DNA of 64,000 nucleotides from Coniella vitis (taxonomy: Eukaryota; Ascomycota; Sordariomycetes; Diaporthales; Schizoparmaceae), in contig WUJK01000011.1 in the NCBI GenBank assembly GCA_011317545.1, positions 1,503,501-1,567,500 on the forward strand, in the 5' to 3' direction. The position numbers and the translations under genes were made by a program. Numbering within the stretch: the first letter of the stretch is position 1; each line of letters starts with the position of its first letter. Below are positions 23,171 through 33,629 of the stretch, piece by piece. The notes under the pieces were generated by a model, which had not been told where the DNA came from, ran no database searches, and was given only the letters and a program-made list of their open reading frames with translations.

Positions 23171-25331
23171 TCAGGTCACTTGGCCTCCACAGCATGCCCG
23201 CCCGCGCTCTGTCCACACCAGGGCCACACGTTCTGGATGCTTCATCTGCAGCGTGATCGAATCGAGCGCCGAGTCCTCGACCACACGCTGCGCCCGCCGT
23301 AGACTCTCGCCCTCGCTCTCGCCGGCCTCGCGCCGCGGGCGCACCCGATGCCGCGCAAACAAGACAGCCAGGACGCCGGCAAACTCAACCTGCGCAAACT
23401 TCTTGCCGGGGCATGCCCGCGGCCCAGCCGCCCAGGGCACATATGTTCCCTCGGGCGGCTCAAACACAGACACGGCGTCCGCCCGCTGCTCGTCTTGTGC
23501 AGTCGGAGCCTGCTTCTTGACCAGCCAGCGGCTCGGCCGCCAGACGAGGGCATCGGCGCCCCAGCTGTTGGGGTCGCAGTGCAAGGCTTGGGAGTTGATG
23601 ATCACCCACGTATTGGCGGGGATGGTGTGTTGTCTTCCCGCAATGCTGAGTCGTGTGACGGGGACAGCGCCGTCTTTGGGGGTGGATTTGGGAATGAAGA
23701 CCACGGAGCCGTTCAGGCGCAGTGTCTCGAGCAGGACGGCCTGGCAGCGCACAAGAAGCGGGTACGCGTCTTCATACGCCCATTCTTGTGGGTGCGGCCC
23801 AAATGTAGATGCAGTCTGTTGGATTTCCTCGTGGAGCCAGTCTTGCCAGCCAGGTTGCGCGGCGAGGAAAGCGACTGCTGTGGCTAGGGCGTTGGCTGTG
23901 GTTTCATGGCCGGCTGTGTGACGGGTGGGTCAACACTTTTTCAACCTGGCGGCATTGCAAAGACGAAATCTCGATGCGCTGCTGCGGGGAGAGGGAGAGG
24001 TAGGTTTCATACCCATGTTATAGATGAATAGGTTTCCGTACAGCTCGTCGTCCGTCAGCCCGGCTCGCCCAGGAGATGCCGCCTTTTCCCAAGCAGTGTC
24101 AGAAGCTCGGATAAGAGCTTGCAAAAGGTTTCCACCACCACCATCACCACCACCACCACCACCAGTTGAAGCACCAGGGGCAGTTTGTTCCGAGTTCATT
24201 GCTTTGTTCTTCTTCTTCTTCTTCTTCTTCTCCTCTTGGACGAGCTCCTTCATGTACAGCTCAAACTCGCGACAGGCCTCGCCGACACGCTGAAGATTCG
24301 CCGGTAGAAAAGGATAGCCGAGGACCTTCTTCGGGAGGACGGCAAACACGTTGAAGTTGCGCAGGACAGTGTTGAGCGCATCTCGATAGCTGAGCTTGTG
24401 GGGCGATCGAATCAGCTTGCGGTGCTGTGCAGTTCCTTCGTCTGCTTTGTCTGCTTGTCCGTCTTCGGAGAAGTTGTAAGATATGCCAAGGCCTGCACAG
24501 GTCAACACATGAAGAGCCAGTGTTGCTGTGTCGTGAGCTGAACGGGTGGTGCCCCGGGCGCCTCGCTTGGTCCATGCTTGGAGCATCTGGGCGCCTTGCC
24601 TTGTGGCTTCTGACCAGACGGTGCTGCTGACGTGCTCATTGAAGCTGGGGGCTGTCAGTTTCCGGTGCCGCTGCCAGGTTTCGCCTTCGACCTGGGAAAT
24701 GGTCAGGTAAAATCCTCATGCTTCCTTCTAGCCAAGGCTAGGACGAGGTTCTGCTCACTGAGTCGACATTTCGACCAAAAACATCCAATAGCTCTGGTTT
24801 GAGAGGATGGGGGAACGTAAAATTTGTTCCCACAGCGTGTTAGTGGAATGGCCACTCACACTCCAAGGCGTGTCTGACTGCGTTGCGCACAGCCGCCCAT
24901 TCCGAATATATATCTATCTGTTGGGCCACCACTCACTCACCGTAGAGCACCGTGGGCTTGACAAAGTCCTTTCTCTGGCGGAGCACCGTGTGTACAGCCG
25001 AGGGGTCCGCAAGGTGTATCTCATTGCGCCCCGGCGTGCAGAGCACAAAAGCCGGGCCGACTTCGCGGTGGATCGCGCCCTTGTCGTCGTATTGCCAGCC
25101 CATGTAGGCCACGCGGGCCCACCGGCCGAGGTGCAAGGGCAGTTGCTCGCACAGCCTTGCGACGGGCGTGAGCCTGGTGGCAACCAGCCACAGCGGGTTC
25201 ATGGTCGTCGTGGGACTGACGATGATGGGCAGGCCAATGGTGCGCGCTTCTCGGTAGCTGCTGGCGAGAAGCGCGGCTTGCCATGCTGCCCAGGCGAGGA
25301 CGCATGTGCTGAGTATCAAGAGGACGACCAT
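23171..25331 (-). CDS. cytochrome P450 monooxygenase with low-complexity insert
   Basis: Membrane-anchored heme monooxygenase, 615 aa. Exons on the minus strand: 24941..25331, 24759..24793 (a 35-nt microexon), 24013..24691 and 23171..23913; introns are 147, 67 and 99 nt. All joins keep frame and rebuild family motifs. Residues 1-25 form an N-terminal membrane anchor. GETWQRHRKLTAPSF is the C-helix region, AGHETTA (369-375) the I-helix oxygen-activation motif, ETLR (431-434) the ExxR, and PWAAGPRACPGKKF the heme loop with ligand Cys536 (Trp replaces the usual Phe). Residues about 295-330 are an unusual Lys run followed by Gly/Asp-rich sequence, encoded by AAG and GGT triplet repeats. The nearest neighbours give no pathway, and no synthase gene is nearby, so the substrate is unknown. 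The start at 25331 is the only ATG placing the anchor at the N-terminus. Confidence 0.92.
24137..24233 (-). repeat. triplet-repeat coding insert inside the P450
   Basis: Two simple repeats within P450 exon 3. CTT units near 24209-24230 encode the Lys run, and CCA/CAC units near 24137-24168 encode the Gly-rich run. They separate two well conserved P450 segments and look like repeat expansion within a surface loop. Confidence 0.85.
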
Positions 25332-26115
25332 GGTCAAGATGGGAAAATGCTAGTTTCGATGTGATACAAACCAGAAGGTCGAGACAAACAGTTGTGAAAT
25401 TCAGGTAGCTGTGACTATTTTAAAGTCCAAGTAAGGCTAGAATGTGTTGCAAGTGCTGGCAAGGGCTTCTCACCGCGCGGGGATGTTCTGGTTCCTAAGA
25501 GTAGTATATCAGATGCTAGAAAGCCACATTTACTCGTGTGCACAAATAGGGCGAGTTGCATGTTATACGTCGTATCCCGAGGTTGCTTCCGAATGGAACA
25601 GAAATGCTTCTGCAAGCCAAAACCCTATAGTGCCCAACCATCTCTGACAAGTATACGCAGCTGGTATACGTAGGCTGGCGCCTTTCTCTCCGCCACATTT
25701 CCGTATACAGCACTTGTAACAGCCGACCGGGCGATAGTCGTCCAGTTGTGGCTTATAGCGCTGCTTTAGACGAGCCTCTGCAGTATTCATGCAGCTCCAG
25801 CCAAAAGAGCGTAAGGGGCTCACTGAGGGCAGCGCCCCCCCTCTCTCCCCCCGAATTACTCTCGATTTGTGACAATGTGAAATCCCGGGGTTTTGCTCGT
25901 GCAAAGACAGAGGCTGACTGTTGCAACAGGTGCTGATGTTAATCTCTATCGCCTCAAGGTCTGTCTCGCCCGCCAAGAGGCTACCGCAGAGCAAACCTCG
26001 TTACCCTGAGCAAGTCTGACCATACCAGAGCTTGTCTGGTGTACTCACTACCACTACTCCTTGCTCCAAGCCGGCGTCCCGATCGCTGATCTCTCTCTTT
26101 CTCTCTCCTCCAACA
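25332..26115. other. intergenic region upstream of the P450
   Basis: Promoter space for the P450 on one side and 3' flank of the TMEM70-like gene on the other. Short overlapping open frames only; nothing recognisable. Confidence 0.6.
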
Positions 26116-27145
26116 TTACCTGACCCTCTCGCCAGACTGCGCCTGCTGCCGGAGAGACATCCTCGCTTGCTTCTGTTGAAAAGTGTGCCAAATTGCATAC
26201 CACATCCACAGCTGCTTCGTCCTCTTGTTCGAAACAACCTTGTCCTCAATCTTAAACTGGGACATTTCCGGGAGCTGGTACCATTTCCGGGATGTAATAG
26301 CATCCTGATCCAGAGTTCGCACATGGTTGATGAGCCCGAAGCGCCGTCGCTCCTTGCGCACATCCCGGAGCTTCATGTGGCTGACACGAGGCTTTCCTAG
26401 AATGCCCATGGTGGTCATGGCGACCTCTGCATCGATGGGCACATTCTTCATCAGTATTTCGACGGCGTCGGGACTTCTTCGGAAGTTCTTGGGGACGATG
26501 AAGTGAATCCACATGACCATGGGCGAGGTCAGGTACCAAACAGCTAGCAAAGGGATGGTCCCGACGGCCATGACTGGGAAAAGTCAAGAATGTCAGTTCG
26601 AGTTTTCTACAAGCAAAACGAACGCGATCGTGAGTGTGGGACAGGAGTCTTGGAGGATGGATGACGCTGTCCCTATTTCGAATAGAACTTACGGCCCAGC
26701 GTCTGCCACACCGGCGCGCCAGAGTCAGCAAAACTTGGCACAGTCACAAAGGAGAAGAAGCCCAGGACGAAGAAAGCCGAGATCTTGAGTCCGCCGAGGA
26801 ACATGATTCGCGGGGTGCCAGCATGGTAGACAATTAACCTGGGCGCTGTTTGAGGTGCAACTGTCAGTCTCCCACTGCAGCCCCTGCAGAATTGCGGTGT
26901 CTCTTTGGAGATTGCCTACCACGCAAGGGCTTCTGAGGTGCCGGGGCGGCTTCAGGCTTGGATTTTGGCTTTGACGTTGGCGACACGGTCGACGCTCTTC
27001 TTGCAGCCTGCCATGGATGCTCATAAAGGTTACGCAGGCTGGGCCCTGGGGCTAGGCATTTTGTGGGTTTGAATGACGCTTGTAGCAGACTGGGACCCCG
27101 TGAGAAAGAGAGCGGGGCCCGCCGAATACATATTGAAGGGAGCAT
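26116..27145 (-). CDS. mitochondrial membrane protein, TMEM70/TMEM186-like
   Basis: Predicted 278-aa protein from exons 26920..27145, 26693..26845 and 26116..26573 (introns 74 and 119 nt, both in frame). The N-terminus (MLPSICIRRAPLSFSRG) is rich in Arg/Ser and lacks acids, as in a mitochondrial presequence; a Pro/Lys linker follows to about residue 75. A LIVYHAGTPRIMFLGGLK segment leads into a first membrane span (about 90-112). A second span (about 130-155, IPLLAVWYLTSP) is followed by a basic C-terminal half. Two close spans after an IYxG-like strand resemble the TMEM70/TMEM186 fold (assembly factors for ATP synthase/complex I in animals). I infer the match from layout, not from a scored alignment. 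The start at 27145 is the first in-frame ATG. Function in fungi is unproven. Confidence 0.72.
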
Positions 27146-27446
27146 GGTGTGTAGTCCTGCTTCGCTGGTCAAGCACGAGTACGACCCCGACCCGTGTTTT
27201 GAGCGAGGGCGACGAGGTTTCGATAATTTGGTGGTCCGAGCTCACGCAACAAATGAGAACCCTGTTCCTGTCTAAGAAAGTGGGGGTCTGGGGTGAAAAG
27301 CTGGGGCGTGGCTGCAGTAAATCTCTCTACTATGTACTCGTATCGTTGCGTTCCTACGAGCACGACACATTGTGCAAGCACGGGCTGCTGACATCGCTGG
27401 ACGTTCTGCTCATAGTGATTCTTCGGATCCAATAATAGGCACACTT

Positions 27447-28109
27447 CTAAGCCACGTTCTTTCCCAGCCATTCCAGCCATTGCTCCGCCGTCCAGCCAGA
27501 GCTGATGTCGTTGTTGACAACTCCATCGAAAATGACAGTTGGGCTGACGTGCACACCCACCAGCCGAGCTGTTTTGATCACAACCTTGAGATCGTTGGTG
27601 ACTTGGTTTCCAATGTTGAGACTTCCGTCCTCAGCGGCCTTTTCGGGAATTGCAAGCAGCCTGTACACTTGCTCCTCGTCGACGCCCACGCTGTCCGCGG
27701 CCAGCTTCGCCAGTCTCTTGTACGTGGCATTGCGCGGCTCGTTGACGACGTTGACGTCGAAATACGCCTTTTGGTCCTTGAACAGGGCGTCGCTGTACTG
27801 CCAGAACTTGCCTGGGGAGAGCTGCTCCACTGCGAGCGCCGACTCGTGCACAAGAGTAGACGAAGGGTGCCAGGGCTGGACCTGCTGGCGCAGCAGGACT
27901 TGCACCTTGCCGGCAAGCTTGGGATCGCTGCGGATCTTGGGCGCAACCGAGTTGTAGAAGGTGTTGAAGAGCTTGGCTGAAAACGGACATACATAGTCCA
28001 AGTAGATCTCGACTGTGTGAAGAGCTTCGGTGATGGCCGGCGCCTGAGACGCAGAGCCGTCGCCGACAAAGAGTAGGCGGTGGCCTCGGAACTTTGGTGC
28101 AAGTGCCAT
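27447..28109 (-). CDS. thioredoxin-fold (DsbA-like) protein with a monothiol CPFS motif
   Basis: Single-exon gene, 220 aa. Residues about 32-48 (TVEIYLDYVCPFSAKLF) give the beta strand and active-site helix of a DsbA/thioredoxin_4 protein. The usual CxxC is CPFS, so only one active-site Cys remains; disulfide oxidation by a dithiol mechanism is therefore unlikely, and a monothiol or glutathione-linked role is more plausible. The cis-Pro loop is probably HVSPTVIFDG (near residue 190). There is no clear signal peptide; the first 15 residues are basic (APKFRGHRLLF). It is divergent from the FGAM synthase gene, with 590 bp between start codons that must hold both promoters. The specific substrate is unknown. 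Confidence 0.85.
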   Translation of the reverse strand: MALAPKFRGHRLLFVGDGSASQAPAITEALHTVEIYLDYVCPFSAKLFNTFYNSVAPKIRSDPKLAGKVQVLLRQQVQPWHPSSTLVHESALAVEQLSPGKFWQYSDALFKDQKAYFDVNVVNEPRNATYKRLAKLAADSVGVDEEQVYRLLAIPEKAAEDGSLNIGNQVTNDLKVVIKTARLVGVHVSPTVIFDGVVNNDISSGWTAEQWLEWLGKNVA

Positions 28110-28699
28110 GTTGCTATTATCATGTCTTAGAGGGCTTCACTGTGGTCTAATCACTGGCCGGGGAATGGAGGGTCACTTACTGTAGATTCAGTATTTCTAT
28201 TCCTTTTTCCCTTTGATGATCGAGTTTTTCAGCGGATGAGGGATACCAAGGTAGAGGAAGATGGGAAAGAGATGCGGTCTGCGGATTTATACTGTAGATG
28301 GCACAGAAAGTATGGGAGTATCCTCTGCGGAGATGGCGCAATTGTCTGAGATGACGGCAGAGCCAGCTGTGCCCCTGCTGTACACAGCAACTCTGATTAT
28401 TCATCTTCTCTCCAGTGCCCCAGTCCCTACCCTGCGCAACACTGTATGGAGATGGAGATACCCCAGCCGTGCACCAGGCGGGAGGGGCCCTGTGAGTACC
28501 TGGGTACATATTCTCCGCACTATTGTGCGCAGCCCACTGGGGTCCTTAGTGCCCCGCGGTCCGATAGCAGAGTAGAAATCTTATCGGTGAGTCTGCCCCT
28601 CGAAGATTTTGAGAATCTTCTCTTGTTCAACCAACTCCGGTTGGCGACGGCCTCCTTCCTTGGTTTCCACCTATTTCCACCCGTGTGCCTCCATTTGAC
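28110..28699. promoter_or_regulatory. 590-bp bidirectional promoter region
   Basis: Lies between the divergent start codons of the DsbA-like gene and FGAM synthase. I cannot point to a convincing TATA box or regulator site. It is called a promoter region only because both genes must be driven from it. Confidence 0.6.
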
Positions 28700-31600
28700 A
28701 TGCCGGCCCAGACTCTGATTGGAGGCTCGTGTTACACGGCCTCCGAGGCCCAAAAGCTTCTGGACCGCATCAACAAGCAGGGCAATGTCCAGGTCGAGTC
28801 CATCCACGGCAACTGGCTGTACTACGTCGACCTGAAGCAGGGCCAGGCCGGACTCGACAAGGTCCAGCAACTGCTGCAGCTCTCTGGCGACTCCAAGCTG
28901 AGCTTTGCGACCGAAAAGGGCGTCTCGCTCTACATTTCGCCCCGCAACATTTCGCCATGGAGCTCCAAGGCCACCAGCATCGCCCACGTCTGTGGCCTCA
29001 AGGAGCAGGTCAGCCGCATCGAACGGGGTCGAGTGATCACCATCCAGTTCGCGGACGGCCGTGGAGAATCGGGTGACGTTTCGTTCCGCGACATTATCTA
29101 CGACCGCATGACTGAGACCATCACCACTGAGGAACCCTCTCTGGACGCCATGTTCCTCGAGGGCGAGCGCGCTCCTCTCGTTGTTGTCGACATCTTTGCT
29201 GATGGCGGCGACCCACTCGCGGTGCTGCAAGAATACAACCAAAAGATGGGATTGGCGCTGAGTCCCGAGGAGATACAATACCTGGTCGAGTCCTATACCA
29301 AGCTTGGCAGGCCTCCTCATGACGTGGAGCTTTTTATGTTTGCTCAAGTCAACTCGGAGTATGTCTCCCATGACTGCTTTTCCCCCTTCTTATTTTGTTT
29401 TTGGGCACCAGACAGTGGGACAAGTGTCTCTCTACTTGTGCTCGGTCTGTTCACTTGTTTCCGTGATATCTTGTCTGACGTTCCGTCTCCTGCAGACATT
29501 GTCGGCACAAAGTCTTCAACGCGGCTTGGACCATTGATGGCAAGCCCATGGACAAGAGCCTCTTCGAAATGATCAAAAACACCCACAAGAAGACTCCAGA
29601 TTATACCGTGTCCGCATACAGTGACAATGCTGCGGTCCTGCAAGGAGACCTGTCCAACTTCTGGGCTCCCGACTACTCCACGGGCACTTGGAGACTTAGC
29701 AGCGAAGTACTCCACCCCTTGATCAAGGTGGAAACGCACAACCACCCCACTGCCATCTCTCCATTCCCAGGTGCCGCGACCGGCTCTGGCGGCGAAATCA
29801 GAGTATGCCGCCTCTTTCCTTTTCCTTCGTCTTTGGCACACTGGACCTAGACAAATAGGTCGCAGTGGAATCCGAAACAAGTGTTCTGTTGGCCTCTTGC
29901 TTCTTGTTAGCCAATGTTCGAAACTGGTAGTCAGTTGCTGATCAGCTCACGATAGGACGAAGGCGCTGTCGGACGAGGCTCGATACCAAAAGCTGGCTTG
30001 TGTGGTTTCTGGGTCTCAGACTTGCTCATCCCTGGCAAGCGGGATCCTTGGGAAGTCGACATTGGCAGGCCAGGTCACTATGCCAGCAGTCTGGACATCA
30101 TGTTGGAAGCTCCCATTGGCTCTGCGCGCTTCAACAACGAATTTGGGCGACCATGTTTGACGGGTACATTCCGCACCCTCCTCACGAACGGCAACGGTGA
30201 GGATGCTACTCCTGACTGGAGGGGCTACCACAAGCCCATCATGATTGCCGGCGGTCTTGGTTCTGTACGGCCTCAACATGCTCTGAAGAACCCGTCCGAT
30301 GTCCATGATGGCGCTCATGTCATTGTCCTTGGAGGCCCTGCCATGTTGATTGGTCTTGGAGGCGGTGCTGCATCAAGTGCTGTTGGAGGTGGCAATGCCG
30401 ACCTCGACTTTGACTCTGTGCAGCGGGGCAACCCAGAGATGGAGCGTCGCGCACAGATGGTCATCAACACTTGCGTCGCTCTGGGTCCAAACAATCCTAT
30501 TGCCATGATTCATGACGTGGGCGCCGGTGGTCTTTCTAATGCACTGCCTGAGCTCGTCAAGGATGCAGGTTTCGGCGGCAAGTTTGAGCTGCGGCAGGTT
30601 GAGAGCTCCGACGGCAGCATGAGCCCTCTTCAAATATGGTGCAACGAGGCACAAGAGAGATACGTGCTGCTCGTCAACAGGGACGGCATCAACCGTTTCC
30701 AAAGCATTTGCGGTAAGTCTAATCTCCATGGGAAACGCGTGAATCACATGCTCATATTGCTACAGAACGTGAACGATGCGGTTTCTCCAATGTCGGTACT
30801 GTCGTCACCAAGGACGACAACGGCAACGCAAGGTTGATTCTGACCGACCGAGAATCACAGCAATACCCAGTGCCCATCGACTTGCCCATGGATGCCCTCT
30901 TCCCTCCCGGCCGCCGTCAGGAACGCGTGGTCGAGACCGTCAAGAAGTCATTGAGCCCTTTCGACGCAGCTACCAGCCTGACTGAGAAGTACGGACTCTC
31001 AGACAGACAACAGATGATTGCCAAAGCCACTGAGCTTGTCTTTTCTCTCCCATCTGTTGGATCAAAGATGTTCCTAATCACCATTGCCGACAGAGTAGGT
31101 CATATGCCCTCCACAGTAGATGGAAATGGTCAAAACTAACTTTGTCTAGACCGTCGGTGGATTGACCGTGCAAGACCAACTTGTTGGTCCATGGCAAACC
31201 CCTGTGGCCGATGTGGCCGTTACACTGGGGTCTTTCAGCGTTGACGAAAAGGCCCGTCACGGTGAGGCTATGGCAATGGGTGAGAAACCAACACTTGCTT
31301 TGATCAACCCTGGCGCCTCGGCACGCATGTCTGTTGCCGAGAGCTTGATGAACCTTGGTGCTGCCCATATCAAGGGAGCTGCGGATGTCCGAGGCGACTT
31401 AAGGCGAGTCAAGCTGTCCGCCAATTGGATGGCTGCCGTTAACCACCCTGGTGAGGGTGCTGCGCTCTTTGAGGCTGTCAAGGCTATTGGTATGGACCTT
31501 TGTCCGGAGCTCAACGTTTCCATCCCGGTCGGCAAGGACTCGACATCCATGAAGGCCTCGTGGAAGGACGAGAGCGGCGAATCTCAGAGTGTCACGGCTC

Positions 31601-33174
31601 CAGTATCAGTCGTCATCTCCGCCTTTACCCCAGTCGAGGATGTTCGAAGCACCTGGACCCCACAGCTGCGACGTGTCGAGGAAGTGGGAGACTCGATCTT
31701 GATCTTTGTCGACCTTGCACGCGGCTTCAAGTCCATGGGAGGTTCTGCACTAGCGCAGGTGCTCGGCAAGTTGGGCCACGAGACACCAGATGTTCGCGAT
31801 ACCAGACTTCTTGTCGACTACTTTGATGCGCTCTCCCAGCTGCACGAGGAAGATATCGTTCTTGCTTACCACGACCGTTCCGATGGAGGTCTGCTGACTA
31901 CCGTTGCGGAGATGATGTTTGCTGGCCGTTGTGCTGCCGACATCTCCATTGACGAGCTTGCCACCAACTTCACAGCTTCGGACGCATTGGACGCATTGTT
32001 CAACGAGGAGCTCGGTGCCGTGTTCCAGATCCGCGCATCAGATGAGAAGAAATTCCGCCGATGCTTTGCTACATGCGGCCCACCACCAGGCCTTCTCAAG
32101 AAGATTGGCTACGTCCGTGCGACATCGAAGCAATCGCTCCTTGTCCGTCATGGATCAACCACTCTCGTCGACTTGGACCGCGCCCAGATGCAACAGTGGT
32201 GGTCGGCCACGTCTTACGAGATGCAGAAGCTCCGCGATAACCCAGCCTGTGCCGAGTCGGAATATGCATCTATTGCCGACGCTAAAGACCCTGGTATCTC
32301 CTACAAGTTGAAGTTTGACCCCTCGGATGCCAGCATCACCACCACTACCTTTGGATCCTTGAAGTCGCTCGTCACGCAACGACCTCGCGTCGCCATCCTC
32401 CGCGAGCAGGGTGTCAATGGCCACGCCGAAATGGCTTTTGCCTTCCGTGCTGCCGGCTTCGATGCCGTCGACATTCACATGAGCGACATTCTCTCCGGCT
32501 TCTCGCTCGACGGCTTCCGCGGTCTCGCCGCATGTGGCGGTTTCTCGTACGGTGACGTCCTGGGCGCCGGCCAAGGCTGGGCCAAGTCGATCCTGATGCA
32601 CGAAAACGCCCGCCGCACCTTTGAGACCTTCTTCAAGCGCCCCGACACTTTCACACTTGGCGTGTGTAACGGCTGCCAGATGTTGTCGCGCCTCAAGGAG
32701 CTGATCCCCGGCGCTGAGCACTGGCCGGTGTTTGTGGAAAACACGAGCCAGCAGTTCGAGGCCCGCTACAGCATGGTTGCCATTGACGACGCAGATGAAA
32801 AGTCCGTCTTCTTCACGGGCATGTCAGGCTCGCTGCTGCCTATTGTCGTCTCGCACGGCGAAGGACGCGCAGAGTTTGCGGGCTCCGTCAACGCGGGCCT
32901 GCAGACTTGCAACGGAGAGGGCCTTATTCCGCTGCGGTACACGGACAATTACGGCAAGGTGACGGAGCAGTACCCCTTCAACCCCAACGGCAGCCCGCAA
33001 GGTATTGCCGGTGTGAGGAGCAAGGACGGTCGCGTCTTGGCTATGATGCCGCACCCTGAGCGCACCATCATGGCTGATGTTGCTAGCTGGGCGCCCAAGG
33101 AGGATGTCAACAGCTGGGGCATGTTTGGACCGTGGTTGAGGATGTTCAGAAACGCTAGGAAGTGGGTTGGCTAA
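28700..33174 (+). CDS. ade6: phosphoribosylformylglycinamidine synthase (FGAM synthase)
   Basis: Cytosolic enzyme of de novo purine synthesis that converts FGAR, glutamine and ATP to FGAM. Five exons: 28700..29358, 29496..29802, 29956..30712, 30766..31094 and 31150..33174. The introns are 137, 153, 53 and 55 nt. The 1358-aa product is the usual length of the large fused eukaryotic type. Order: N-terminal PurS-like domain, two AIRS-type ATP-binding halves ([25 protein letters not shown] is restored across intron 2), and a C-terminal glutamine amidotransferase. In that last domain Cys1190 (GVCNGCQ) is the nucleophile and H1319-P-E1321 completes the triad. The start at 28700 (MPAQTLIGG) is the first ATG in frame. 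It faces kap120 tail to tail. Intron 1 splits the conserved VNSE-HCRHK segment, and the join is exact. Identification is secure. Confidence 0.97.
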
Positions 33175-33629
33175 AAATTGGGTTCTCACAATTCTCAAGC
33201 TGAAAAGAAAAACAAAAGCACAAAACAAAAAAAGCAGCAGCCGTGCTTCACGTTGCCATGGAGGATTGCTTGTTTTCTTGTGGGGGGGGGGGGGGTTCTC
33301 TGGTGTCATATTATGCATTTGGTGATTCTTAGCTAGACTTTGGTAGGTACGTTTAGAAAAAAAAAAAGGCCCATATCATGAAAGGAACCGAATCCAGGCT
33401 CGATATACTGGGTCATATAGACCACAAAATTTGCATTATCTGGAACAGGATGTTCTTAAAAAGGTTTCATCATTCATCGCTTTCTCTTGGTATCTGTGAT
33501 ATGTGCGCAATGCAGGTTTTGCGCTCTTCTCTTCTGTACTTACAGTGGGGGGATCGAAACAAAATATGAGTTATTCCCATAACCCGCCTCAAGCTAATTG
33601 TGACCACTTTCCCAATCTCCTGCAGCTCT
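33175..33629. other. convergent 3' region between ade6 and kap120
   Basis: A 455-bp shared terminator region. It contains a run of 13 G at about 33283-33295 and an A run at about 33356-33367. No gene. Confidence 0.7.

Noticed and set aside
23055..23921. 288-codon plus-strand frame opposite the P450
   Set aside because: Antisense of the heme-domain exon, whose ExxR and heme-loop motifs read clearly on the minus strand.
23171..28109. A secondary-metabolite cluster around the P450
   Set aside because: No polyketide synthase, peptide synthetase, terpene cyclase or prenyltransferase nearby; neighbours are mitochondrial or general thiol-fold proteins.
28520..29371. 283-codon minus-strand frame opposite FGAM synthase exon 1
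   Set aside because: Antisense shadow of a strongly conserved coding exon.
32155..32721. 188-codon minus-strand frame opposite FGAM synthase exon 5
   Set aside because: Antisense shadow within the amidotransferase domain.
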